NCBI GenBank assembly: GCA_022376925.1
Contig: JAIOJX010000002.1
Coordinates: forward strand, 64,380,001-64,444,000
From: Tragulus kanchil
Lineage: Eukaryota; Chordata; Mammalia; Artiodactyla; Tragulidae
DNA length: 64,000 nucleotides
Direction of reading: 5' to 3'
The notes under the pieces were generated by a model. It had not been told where the DNA came from and did not search any database. It was given only the letters and a program-made list of their open reading frames with translations. The translations under genes and the position numbers were made by a program. Below are positions 1 to 13,600 of this stretch, piece by piece (the stretch's first letter is position 1; the number at the start of each line of letters is the position of its first letter).

Positions 1-1358
1 ACCAACTTTGGGCAACCTGGAATATTTTATACTTAAATACATGTGCCATTGTAAAATTCTCAATGACAGTTTTGAAATTCTTGGTGATATCCTCTCATTG
101 AGGATAGTACTTTAGTGAAAGCAGAAAAGAAGCAATCTGTAAAATACCTTGAGCACTGTTCTCAAACAGATTAGTATGACTGAAGATTGTCATGTGGAAA
201 CAGAATATAAAGAGACTGATTCAGTGATACTGTGTATCTGTGTACCTCTTGGAAAGGCTTTATATGTTTCTCTAAGTATCATTAGTTTCAGGACGGTAAT
301 GATAAAACTCTTTTCTCTCCCCGCTCACCTAAATATACAGTACAATCTGTGCGTTCAACAAAATGTGATTAGAAAAATTTAAAAATATGGTATGATTTGC
401 ATAATTCATGAGTACATGAAAGGCAAAGAGCCAGATACTCAGATCTGCCAGTGATATCAAGATAATTACAATGAAATATTCAGCCCTATTTATATCTTTA
501 ATTAAAAATAACATAAGGATTTGTTTTTCGCATTACTGTTGGTTTTGTTTTAATTTTGCATGGAATTTTTCACTTTAATATTGTCCTTGCATCTTAGCTA
601 ATGATCCTTAAAAATCATTTTGATTAGAATTTTGAACTTTATGGTATTTAAGTAATATATGGAAAAAAATGCTTCAAAGAGACAAATTATCTGAAAAATG
701 ATACTTAGTACCTTTTTAGTATATTGGTTGCCACATTAGAAATGCCACTATTTGATTAAAAACAATGTCCAGAACAATGGTTATTGATTGGTATATGTTA
801 GTGGTAAGTTTTATAATCACTTTTCAATTATCCATGCTAATTAAAACCAACAGAACATAGATATTTGAAATGTGTGTCTGACCCTCAAATAATTTTTATT
901 TCAGAGACTTATGCTTTAGTAAACAAAATTGAAAGGAGCAACAAGAGACTTAAAAGATTAGATCATCCCTGAATCAATAGTATACTGTGTGTTCCTGGCA
1001 TCACTTAAAAGTTAAATATATTTAATTTCTATTACCTGGGAAAAAATCTGTATAATGTCTAGGGTTCAAAATAGATAATTAGCCTATGTTGTTTACTGTA
1101 TTTTAGATAATTAGATCATTGTGTGAATGAGGTCAAAACAGTTTTCCTTCCCATTACTAAATTTCTTTCAGGAAAAGAAATTACTGTGGACAGCATCTGA
1201 GCTAGTCAAAACCATGTTAAAGTTAAAATCCTCATTTTGTTAGGAGCTTGACAACACAGCCCCCAAATTTAAAGTTAATGTTTTCCTGGTAGTAGACTTT
1301 GTTTCATTTGTAAATAAAGAATAGTATATATAATATTTTGTATATTTTAAATTCCAAG
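1..1358 (+). other. OXR1 intron upstream of exon A; nothing recognisable
   Basis: AT-rich unique-looking sequence. The two short overlapping ORFs around 149-514 have no known similarity that I can see and no coding character. Confidence 0.6.
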
Positions 1359-1450
1359 TTTTGTGAAGCTGTTTAACAAAAATAAGTTTTAAATTCTAGC
1401 TAACAGTACAGAATAGTAAATCTGTTATTCATAATCACTCCTTCTAACAG

Positions 1451-1613
1451 GACAGACCACTTGTATGCCTTCTTCATTCAGTGGAGTCCAGAAATATATG
1501 CAGAAGATACTGGTGAATATACCAAAGAACCTGGATTTATAGTAGTAAAAAAGATTGAAGAATCTGAAACAAATGAGGATTCTACTAATGAAGCAGCAGC
1601 TAGAGAATGGGAG
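1451..1613 (+). CDS. OXR1: OXR1 exon A, first copy
   Basis: 163-nt exon between an acceptor (ctaacag) and a strong donor (gtaagg). After one base that completes a split codon it reads 54 codons, beginning TDHLYAFFIQWSPEIYAEDT and ending AAAREWE. This segment precedes the TLDc domain in OXR1 and is acidic near its end (IEESETNEDSTNE). It has no domain I can name with certainty. Because 163 is not a multiple of three, this exon cannot be included twice: reading straight into the second copy would reach a TGA after about 21 codons. It lies inside the first tandem duplication. Confidence 0.93.
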
Positions 1614-4600
1614 GTAAGGAGAAACACGTGAAGCTTTCATTTATCTTTTTGCTTTGTGTGAATTTATAGTTTTATAGTAGGCAAAGTCGAGCGATCTTTA
1701 AAAAAGTAATTTTTAAAGGTTCACTGCACGTGTATATATGTGTTTATTGAATAAATCTGATTAGTAACTTTGGTTTATTCCTTTTGTCATCTTCCTTTTG
1801 CTTTAAAAATGCTAAGGAAGCAACCTATCAAGCAATAAAATTCCTTTTATTGAGTGAACTTTAGAATAATTACTATTTTACTGATTTTCATAAAACATTT
1901 TATTATGGACCTACATCACTTTGTTATCTCCTGCATGGAGGAGGTATAGCAGTTATTTAATGCATTCATGCCAGTTAGCACTCTTTCTAAAGCTCCTATC
2001 CAAGCATTATCTTGACATCCGTTTAACAATAATCCTGATGCTAATTTTACTAAATAATGAAAGTTCTATGCACTGCTCAAATTTGCTGAGCTTGTCTAAA
2101 TGGTCAAATTAATACTAGTCAGCTTTTTATAACCCCTCTTAGATCTATCTTTTAATATTACATATTATGTCCTTACATGCTTTGTCTTGTGGGATTCATA
2201 GGGTGGCAGTATTCGGTCTTTTCTCTTGTTATGGTTGCCTGGATTAATGTCTTTATACATTAGAAAATACAGAGCAGATGCTAAAATGTGATAATAAACT
2301 GAATCAAATTTTGTTATCCGTGTGGTATTAATGTTTATGGTTGTTTATGTGATGAATGTAGTGTATGTACTTAACATGTATAATGATTAAAGGTATACAT
2401 GGCATGTCTTTTGTTTAAAATGCAAAACTGATTTTGTATGTGCCTAAATCCATTTTGTGAAGCTGTTTAACAAAAATAAGTTTTAAATTCTAGCTAACAG
2501 TACAGAATAGTAAATCTGTTATTCATAATCACTCCTTCTAACAGGACAGACCACTTGTATGCCTTCTTCATTCAGTGGAGTCCAGAAATATATGCAGAAG
2601 ATACTGGTGAATATACCAAAGAACCTGGATTTATAGTAGTAAAAAAGATTGAAGAATCTGAAACAAATGAGGATTCTACTAATGAAGCAGCAGCTAGAGA
2701 ATGGGAGGTAAGGAGAAACACGTGAAGCTTTCATTTATCTTTTTGCTTTGTGTGAATTTATAGTTTTATAGTAGGCAAAGTACGAGCGATCTTTAAAAGA
2801 GTAATTTTTTAAAGGTTCACTGCACGTGTATATATGTGTTTATTGAATAAATCTGATTAGTAACTTTGGTTTATTCCTTTTTGTCATCTTCCTTTTGCTT
2901 TAAAAATGCTAAGGAAGCAACCTATCAGCAATAAAATTCCTTTTATTGAGTGAACTTTAGAATAATTACTATTTTACTGATTTTCATAAAACATTTTATT
3001 ATGGACCTACATCACTTTGTTATCTCCTGCATGGAGGAGGTATAGCAGTTATTTAATGCATTCATGCCAGTTAGCACTCTTTCTAAAGCTCCTATCCAAG
3101 CATTATCTTGACATCCGTTTAACAATAATCCTGATGCTAATTTTACTAAATAATGAAAGTTCTATGCACTGCTCAAATTTGCTGAGCTTGTCTAAATGGT
3201 CAAATTAATACTAGTCAGCTTTTTATAACCCCTCTTAGATCTATCTTTTAATATTACATATTATGTCCTTACATGCTTTGTCTTGTGGGATTCATAGGGT
3301 GGCAGTATTCGGTCTTTTCTCTTGTTATGGTTGCCTGGATTAATGTCTTTATACATTAGAAAATACAGAGCAGATGCTAAAATGTGATAATAAACTGAAT
3401 CAAATTTTGTTATCCGTGTGGTATTAATGTTTATGGTTGTTTATGTGATGAATGTAGTGTATGTACTTAACATGTATAATGATTAAAGGTATACATGGCA
3501 TGTCTTTTGTTTAAAATGCAAAACTGATTTTGTATGTGCCTAAATCCATTCTGTGTCGTAATCTCAGCATCAGTTTCTACTGTGACTATGATATAATGAA
3601 GGAAAAGAGTTAACCTATACAGAACCTTTATTTTGAGTTATTTTAATATTTAGGCTGACATTATTAATTTTTCTACTAGCTTTATTCACAATAGCCACAA
3701 GCTGGAAACAGCCTGAATGCCTGTCAGCAGGAGATGGGTAAAAAAAGCTTTAGAATGTTTATAAAATTCCCAATAATAAAGCAATGAAAAGGTTCTGTTG
3801 GTACTATAAACAGTGTGGATGAGTCTTACAGAATAAAAGTAGCAAAGCCAGACACGAAAGATTATATACTGTATAATTCCATTTACATAAAATTCAAAAG
3901 GGCAAAACTAGCCTAAAGCCCACTTGGTTTACCTGTTCTGTTTAGGGGAGTTTAAGGGTTGGGTAGGCTCAGTAGGGAACTTTATAGAATAATAGAGATG
4001 GACTATACTTTATTCTTGGTGATGATTTGCATGGGTGTTGACATACACGAAATGATCCCTGTGTATTTATAATTTGTGTTAGGAGATTTTTAAATAGCCC
4101 AGATGATCCAGGATATATACCCCAAAGTAATTATACCCAAAGGTAGAGTGGAAAGGGATAAAATAGAGTGTTTTAAAAACACTTTTACTGGGCTTCCCCT
4201 GGTGGTCCAATGGGTAAGGACACCGCCTTGCAGTGCAAGGGGCGCCGGTTCGATCCCTGGCCTGGGAAGATCCCACGTGCTGCGAAGCGGCTGGACCCAT
4301 GTGTCCAATTACCGAGCCAGAGCTCTGGAGCGCATGCGCCCAGAGCCGGCGCTCTGCAATGACAGACACCACCGTGATGGGAGGCCCACAGGAGCCAAAG
4401 AACAAAGATGGATGAAAATAGAGAAATGAAAGACCAATAGAAGTGGCCCGCCCACTCCCCTCCCTCCCCAACCCGATCCCCGCCCAAGATAAATAAATAA
4501 ATAAATCTTTTTTAAAAAAAGACAAAAACACTTTTACCAGGCTTCCCTGGTGGTCCAGTGGGTAAGGACACCGCCTTGCAGTGCAAGAGGCGCCTGTTCG

Positions 4601-7600
4601 ATCCCTGGTCTGGGAAGATCCCACGCGCCGCTGAGCGGCTGGACCCATGTGTCCAATTACCGAGCCAGAGCTCTGGAGCGCATGCGCCCAGAGCCGGTGC
4701 TCTGCAACGACAGACACCACCGTGATGGGAGGCCCACAGGAGCCAAAGAACAAAGACAGATGAAAATAGAAATGAAAGACCAATAGAAGTGGCCCACCCC
4801 CGCTCCCCTCCCTCCCCAACCCGATCCCCGCCCAAGATAAATAAATAAATAAATCTTTTTTAAAAAAAGACAAAAACACTTTTACCAGGCTTCCCTGGTG
4901 GTCCAGTGGGTAAGGACACCGCCTTGCAGTGCAAGAGGCGCCTGTTCGATCCCTGGCCCGGGAAGATGCCACCTGCCGCAGAGCGGCTGGACCGATGTGT
5001 CCAATTACCGAGCCGGAGCTCTGGAGCGCATGTGCACAGAGCCAGTGCTCTGTGACAACAGAGGCCACCGTGATGGGAGGTCTACACAGGCCAAAGAACA
5101 AAGATGGATGAAAATAGGCAAATGAAAGACCAATAAAAGTGGCCTGCCCGCCCCCCTCCCCACCCCCGCAAAAAAAAACACTCTTACCTAGCTAATAAGA
5201 CAGGGTTTAGTGACAGGTAATGGTTTCTAACTTGGGTGGTAAGGTGGATGGCAGTATTTTCAATCAAGTTAGGGAATTGAACATTAGCTCTTTTGACATT
5301 GGAACACATAACTTTGGAAATAATAGACTTTTATTACTAATTTTTTGAACGTTGACTGTTTTGATTTCAAAGGATCTACCTTAGTTCTTGTGGAAGACTG
5401 CAGGTTATAATTTCTAAGGAAAAAAAGTATTCTTATCTGTTTTAAACTAGAATTGATTCAAATAAAAAGATAGATGCTAAAAATTTAATTTTAAAAAGTT
5501 TTTGCTGCATTATCTAGAAACAGTTTGCTCCACTGTCAGAGTAACCACTACCAACATGTGGCTATTGAATCCTTGAAATATGACCATGCTACTAAGAAAC
5601 AGAATTTTAATTCTGATTAAATGTAAGATGTAAATTAAATGTAAATATTTGATTCAGTATTGGATGGCTTTTTGATACGTTTAGAAAAGCTTAGATATAT
5701 GTCAGGTGTAAATTTCATAAAATCTAAATATGATCTAAGATAAGGTATTTCCTATGAAAATTGAGATGTAGTTAAATACACTAATTCCTATTACACTAGC
5801 CCCTAGCCACTTGTAGCTGTTTAGCAATAAAATGTGGTTAGTCCAAATAGAAATAATCTGTAAATACAAAATATATACAGAACTGAAAGAAAAATGAAAG
5901 ATACCATTAATTCTTATATTGATTTTGTTTAAAAGATAACGTTTCAGATATATTTTGTTAAGTAAATATGTTAAAATTGATATGACTTGGGTGGGTTTTT
6001 TTTTTTTCCTTCTTTTAATCTGGCCACGAGAAAACTTACAGTTGCCGGGCAGGAATAGAGACGCAGGTGTAGAAGACAGACTTGTGAAAACAGCATAGGA
6101 AGGAAAGGATGGGACAAATTGAGAGTAACACTGCATATATATACTGTCGTGTGTAAATTAGATAGCTAGTGCGGTTGCTGTGTAAGACAGGCAGTGCAGC
6201 TCAGTGGTTGTGATGACCTAGAGAGGCAGGAGGAAACCTTAGGAGGGAGGGAAGTCTGTGTCCTTACTGTGATTCACAATGTGGTGCGGAGAAACCAGCA
6301 CAACATTGGAATACCTTAAAGCTGCATTTTAAAGGGAATTGAACATTAGTTTTTGACTGTTTTGAAATAATAGTCTTTTATTACTAATTTTTTGAACGTT
6401 GACTGTTTTGATTTCAAAGGATCTACCTTAGTTCTTGTGGAAGACTGCAGGTTATAATTTCTAAGGAAAAAAAGTATTCTTATCTGTTTTAAACTAGAAT
6501 TGATTCAAATAAAAAGATAGATGCTAAAAATTTAATTTTAAAAAGTTTTTGCTGCATTATCTAGAAACAGTTTGCTCCACTGTCAGAGTAACCACTACCA
6601 ACATGTGGCTATTGAATCCTTGAAATATGACCATGCTACTAAGAAACAGAATTTTAATTCTGATTAAATGTAAGATGTAAATTAAATGTAAATATTTGAT
6701 TCAGTATTGGATGGCTTTTTGATACGTTTAGAAAAGCTTAGATATATGTCAGGTGTAAATTTCATAAAATCTAAATATGATCTAAGATAAGGTATTTCCT
6801 ATGAAAATTGAGATGTAGTTAAATACACTAATTCCTATTACACTAGCCCCTAGCCACTTGTAGCTGTTTAGCAATAAAATGTGGTTAGTCCAAATAGAAA
6901 TAATCTGTAAATACAAAATATATACAGAACTGAAAGAAAAATGAAAGATACCATTAATTCTTATATTGATTTTGTTTAAAAGATAACGTTTCAGATATAT
7001 TTTGTTAAGTAAATATGTTAAAATTGATATGACTTGGGTGGGTTTTTTTTTTTTCCTTCTTTTAATCTGGCCACGAGAAAACTTACAGTTGCCGGGCAGG
7101 AATAGAGACGCAGGTGTAGAAGACAGACTTGTGAAAACAGCATAGGAAGGAAAGGATGGGACAAATTGAGAGTAACACTGCATATATATACTGTCGTGTG
7201 TAAATTAGATAGCTAGTGCGAAGTTGCTGTGTAAGACAGGCAGTGCAGCTCAGTGGTTGTGATGACCTAGAGAGGCAGGAGGAAACCTTAGGAGGGAGGG
7301 AAGTCTGTGTCCTTACTGCTGATTCACAATGTGGTGCGGGAGAAACCAGCACAACATTGTAAAGCAATTATCCTCTAATTAAAGCTGCATTTTTAAAAAG
7401 GGAATTTGACTACAGAACCTATATAAAATAGAAATAACTCAAAATTTCTACCTAGAGGTGGAGAATAGGTGATTTAGAATTTAGGATTCATTTATTTCAT
7501 GCTAACATTAAATCTGTACATTGGGGAAAGTTTTGCATATGATAAACTTACCTCCTCTACTTCTTTTCTGTTCTCCCTCCCTATTGTGCCTTCCCTTCCC

Positions 7601-10600
7601 CCTATCTATGTATATAACTGTGAGGCTAGGGTTTTATGGGTTTCATACACTGTTATATATTCAGAGGTAAGAACATGCAGGAAGGCTTCCCCGATGGTCC
7701 AGTGGATAAAGAGTCCATCTTGCAGTGCAAGGGGCACCAGTTCAATCCCTGGCACGAGAAGATCCCACGTGCTGCAGAGTAGCTGGACCCATGTGTCCAA
7801 TGGAGCGCACGAGCCCAAAGCCGTTGCTCTGCAGTGAGAGAGGCCACTGCGATGGGACGCCCACAGAGGCCAAAGGATTAAGATGGATGAAAATAAATAA
7901 ATGAGGGACCAATAAAAGAGGCCAAAATTTAAAAAATAGTAATAATGTTTTATAATAAAAAAGAAAAAAAGAACATGCAGGCATATGATTATCCCTTCAC
8001 AAATATGTACACTGTTAATTAATTTGGACATAAAGTAAATAATAAATGTAACTTGTACTTATTAAAAAATAGGTCTATATCCTAAAATAAGTTCTTATGT
8101 CACTTGTAAATGTTTTATCATAAAGCCATATAGACTCTGAAAGTTGGAATTAACTGACAATTTATCCTCTCTCATTTTAGATTTTACACTATTCTTGGTT
8201 CTTCTTTAATGTATTTAGTGATAGGAAGCTTATTACCTCAAAGGACAGTACTTTTCAGTTTAGGACAGTTTTGTTAGAAAGTGCTGTCTCAGTGAGTTTA
8301 AAGAAACAGGTCTTTGTAAGTGTAATATATTTATCTTTGTTCTTCCTTTCCATTCACATTAGTAACAACAAAATTTTTCTGTATAATATAATATGAGAAT
8401 TTATTATCATATATTAATGTTTAAATGTTCTTTTTTTATTATTTTCTTCTTTTTTAAATCCTCTACCAGGATTATTTTTGCTTGTATTTCTGTTTGACTT
8501 TAATAACTCTTCTGTGATCCTATACTATCCTCATCATTACTCTAAAAGGATTCACTAACTGTGGCACCCCAAATGACTACAACTTTGGTAGCAAGAAAAA
8601 TTCTATAAATTTTAAAGAATTTTCATTACAAAATGTGCAAATTAAAAGTCAGTTCTACTGAAGATAGAAAAGGTTGAAATTTGAGAATTAAAAATGATGA
8701 TAAAAGGAAGAAAGGAGAGCAATATTAGTGACTTGTACAGTGAATGCCAGAGAGAGATGAGAGCAGAAGCCTCCATTTACCAACAAAGAGAAAAGATAGC
8801 TTAATTTTAAGATTGTCAGGAGTAAGAACCCTTTTGATGCATTAGAATTAAGAATTTCTGAATACTGGAAGAAAGAATCTGAGAAATGTGTATAACTCAA
8901 GGTATGTAATAGATTGATGTCGTTTAATATGTACTTATTCTAGTTTAGCTGTTAGTCTGTAATAAATATAGTTAGCATAAGACATCAAGTTACCTCACCA
9001 TTGTTTCTTTTTTTTCTACCATACTGTCTTGAATGTCTTAATTATGAATTTTTCTGCTGTTGGTAGTCCCAATACCAACAAGATATTTGTGCCAACAAGA
9101 TAGGGTATTTCGGTAACCCTAGCTTGCAACTGAGCTAAACAGCTATAGAGTCTGGTTTCTCCCGGTATTCAGTTCAAGAAGTTGGTAAGGCACATGTACT
9201 GAGGATATTTATGTGGACCTCTGCTATTTTGTGAGAAAAATTCCTTTTTGATGAAGATTGTTTGTTTTTTTGGATTTTCACTGAAAAGGAAAATACGCTA
9301 ATGGCATTTCAGCAGTGTCAGAAACATCCTGAGGTGAAGGTGGGGAAAGATGGCCACCTATCCACTTACTGCTGCTTGTGCTTTGATTTGACTAATACAT
9401 ATATTCAGAGATTAACAGTACAGTGAATTTGCATGTGCCATTCAGCTTTATCAACTTATTTCATCTATGATCCTTTTCTACAGTTGTTCACATTTCTTCA
9501 AATGTGATAGAAATGTTTAAAATACATGTAACATGAATGTATTTTTACAATTTGCTATTTGAAGTCAGCATCCTACTCAGGTTTAAATGTTTCAGTTGTT
9601 AAAACCTACAAGCCTCTGTAGATGCAGGGTCTCCCTCTATTTCTCTGCCTTGCTTTGCTTTTTTGTCCTATAATGTTAGTTTTCAAGAAATCAGATTTTT
9701 CCTATAGAATGTCTCACAGTCTGGATTTTGCTGATGTATCCCCACAGTGTTACTAAACATGTTCTTCTGCCTTCAATTTCCTATAACTCGATAGATCTAG
9801 AGCAGCCCACTTAATCATAGGCTGTTTCTTTATTTTACATATAATTTCCCTAAGCTTGTTTCTTAAACTTGATTTTAGCTAAAATCCTCAAAAGTGGTTA
9901 ATCTCTAATTCAGAGACTGTACTCTTTTTATCACATCAAGGTCTCCACCTTGGCACAACCTTGAATCATCTGGGGAAGCTCTTACTGCTCCAAGGTCATG
10001 TCAGACCAATTAAATCAGAACCCTGGGGTGGGACCTACATATCAGTATTTCTCTACAGCTCCTCAGTTGATTACATTGCACAGGAAAAGTGGGAAGACTA
10101 CTTTCAACCCCAGGCACGACTTTGGGTGTTTTATTAAGCATGCATAATGCTAAGACTGATTCTTGCAGACTGTCGTGGTGATGTGTGCTAAGTAACTTCA
10201 GTCGTGTCTGACTCTTTGCAGCCGTATGGACTCTAGCCTGCCAGACTCCTCTGTCCAACGGTATTCTCTAGGCAAGAATACTGGAGTGGGTTGCCATGCT
10301 CTCCTGCAGGGAATTTTCCTTACACAGGGATCCAACCTGTGTCTCTTATATTGCCTGTGTTGGCAGTTGGGTTCTTTACCACTGGCACCACCTGGTCATA
10401 ATATACTTAAATTTTCAAGTGTCTGTCATGGCAAGTTACAATGTGCAAAACATTTTTAAAGTATTCCCCTTACTTTGGTGTTGCATCACTTAAAACATAA
10501 TTTTGGTTCACTGTGGAGAAAGGTTTCTTTAATCATTTTGTGCCTTGATTTTTTAAAAAAATTAACAGTATCTATCCTGACACAGTTACTTCAGGTATAG

Positions 10601-13600
10601 CTCCTTTATATATCAAAGGACTCCTATCATGTTGTGTACTCAGAGGCACTACAAGGAAAGGGAATCAAGAAATAAACCAGGCCATAGATTTTTTTTTTTT
10701 TCATCGATCTATGCCTCTTGAACTTGTCTATCAAATGTGCTTTAAAGTTTGATGTACTTGACAAGTTCCCAAGAGTCCAGTGGTACAGTCCAAAGCAGTG
10801 CAGACCACAATAAGCCTAAAATACCTTTGAAGGCTGTTTTATTTTTAAGATGCATGTGAATTTTGCATTTCTTAATTTATCTGGTATACATTTAAAAAAA
10901 GTTTTTGAATTCCTTACCATGAGGTAAAAGTGACGCTACAGTAATACAGATCAGTTTCCTCCTGTTACCAGGTACCATGCACCCCTTAGACTTTACTACC
11001 TTCAACCCCAAATACCAGTTTCAAGAGGCACTCTACTAGAATCCTCTGATAACTTCAAGCTTCAGCTTGTCACAGGTTGAGTGTGCCAGTCTTGCTGCTT
11101 GATGACACAGGCCTCAAAAGTGAAACTTTTAAAGTTAAACTTGTGTGTTGTACCACTTTCTTTGGGCTAATTTTCATTCCTTTTGTTACAAGAGCTGGCA
11201 GGAAAAAGTTTTCCCTTTTTAACATCTCTAAAGTTAATTTATACTCCAAACCTACTAATTAAAACATCTAGTAGTCAATACAGTTAAGAAATTGACTTTA
11301 TTAAATTAACTTTATTTGATCCATTTAGAAAAGTGTTGTGTCCTAGGTTTATGCTTATTGATTAAATTTTAAAATACAAATTTACTAGAGTTATATGCCA
11401 ATAGATTATTTAACATATTAGCACTTTTGATTTTTAAAAGTAGTGACTGATATTAGAAGAAAATTGCTCTGGTTTATTCCTCACTTCTTTTTTTTTTTAA
11501 TATTTATTACTTGTTCATTAGGGGAGTGGGTTGGGGAATGAGGGGGTGGGCGGGCCACATCTATTGGTCCTTCATTTATTTATTTTCATCCATCTTCGTT
11601 CTTTGGCCCGTGTGGGCCTCCCATCACGGCAGCCTCTGTTGTCACAGAGCACCGGCTCTGGACACATGGGTCCAGCTGCTCTGCAGCACGTGGGATCTTC
11701 CCAGGCCAGGGATTGAACTGGCACCCCTTGCACTGCAAGGCAGTGTCCTTACCTACTGGACCACCAGGGAAGCCCTATTCCTCACTTCTTACACTTGTCA
11801 AACTATTGATAAAAATATGTTGCATTGAGTTTTTAGTTTCTGGTATGACTTGTTCATTTTTAGATACTCCACATTACTCACATTTTCCCAAACAATCAAA
11901 GTTTTCAATTAAGTGAAAGTATAAATGTAAATACATTGCCTACTTATTAAATAAACCTCTGCAAAGGTTTTATAATTATTCCTAATATTTTAGAATTTGC
12001 TTTCAGGTACAGTTTTGTAAACCATTTATAGATTCTTCCCATTTTGACATTAATTTTTAGTGTTTAATTATATAAATTTTAAAATACTTAACCTAATTTT
12101 AGCAATTTAGCCTATAAAATTTATCATATCTTTATTGATTTGGATTTTCACCAGATGTGATAATCACCGTGTGGAATCAGTTCTGTTTTATTAATTGTCA
12201 TTAAGTAGAATTATTGCCATGGTGGTTTATTGGGTTCCTCAGAGAAGACTAACAGTAGATATTGCTGCAGCTTCTAAGAACAGTAGTATTAGGAGGCTTC
12301 CATTGTTTGGTTAGTGTTTTACTTCATAAGCTACCAGACACTGAATATTCTGATGCTCACTTTTTTAAGTACATGGATTTTGTGGGGTTTTTAAATTAAA
12401 TTTAATGTTTTAATTAAATAACGTGAAAATTAAAATTGAGTCAATATATAAAAGAAAACATTTCTGCTGTTTTCTCAGTCTAGCCATCGAATTCCATACA
12501 GAACTGATTTTGTTCAAAATGAAAGTAGTCTGTATGTCTGAATCACAAAATGGAGATCACATTTCTATGCAATAAAGTCAATTAAAGAAGTATATACTTT
12601 TTTAAAAACTTTGACTCACATAGGATTACAAATCATAATGCCAAAAGAAATCCAGTAAATATGAAAAAATTCTAAATGAAAAGCATTAAAACAGTTAGAA
12701 TTTATGAGTTCACACAGATAGTCTTGTATAATATTTTTATACTTTTTTTTTTAGATCGCTTACTGAGGTATGATTGATGGACAGAAAGTTGAGCATATTT
12801 AATATATACAACCTGAGTTTTAAATAAGTATACATTCATGCAAATTTCAGACTTAAGTTAACAAAAATAGGGAAAACCATTAGACCATTCAGGTGAGACC
12901 TATATCAACTCCCTTATGATTGTACAGTGGAGATGACAAATACATTCAGTGGTTTAGATATGTTAGACAGAGAGCCTGAAGAACTGTGGACAGAGGTTCG
13001 TAACATTGTACAGGAGCTGATGACCAAAACCATCCCCAAGAAAAAGAAATGCAAGAAGGTCAAGTGGTTGTCTGAGAAGGCTTTATAAATAGCTGAGAAA
13101 AGAACAGAAGTGAAAGGCAAAGGAGAAAGGGAAAGATACACTGAACCTAATGCAGAGTTCCAGAGAATAGCAAGGAGAGATAAGAAAGCCTTCATAAGTA
13201 AACAGTGTGAAGAAATAGAGGAAAACGACAGAATGGCAAAGCCTAGAGATCTCTTCAAGAAAACCGGAAATAGCCAAGGAACATTTCATCCAAAGATGGG
13301 CATAGTAAAGATTAAAAATGGCAAGGACCTAACAGAAGCAGAAGAGATGAAGAAGAGGTGGCAGGAATACACAGAACTGTACAAAAAAGCACTTAATGAC
13401 CTGGATAACCACAGTGGTGTGTTCACTCACCTAGAGCCAGACTTCTTGGAGTATGAAGTCAAATGGGCCTTAGGAAGCATTACTACCAACAAGGCTAGTG
13501 GAGGTGATGGAAATTCAGGTGAGCTATTTAAAATCCTAAAAGATGATGCTGTTGAAGTGCTCCACTCAGTATGCCAGCAATTTGGAAAACTCAGCAGTTG

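Larger units (their letters stand above)
1359..3550. repeat. Tandem duplication 1 (offset 1094-1096)
   Basis: Copy 1 is 1359-2454 and copy 2 is 2453-3550, joined through a 2-base overlap (tt). It contains OXR1 exon A. Differences are a few 1-base indels, for example in A and T runs near 1690/2790 and 1790/2880, and aagc versus agc near 1830/2928. Confidence 0.95.

Noticed and set aside
4079..5101. 340-aa ORF on the minus strand with three internal repeats
   Set aside because: It is read-through of the antisense strand of three tandem SINEs. The protein repeats are the SINE period, not a repeat protein.
5735..7183. Twin 133-aa ORFs on the minus strand
   Set aside because: AT-rich intronic sequence duplicated at offset 1047. 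No recognisable domain, and only one ORF if the duplication is collapsed.
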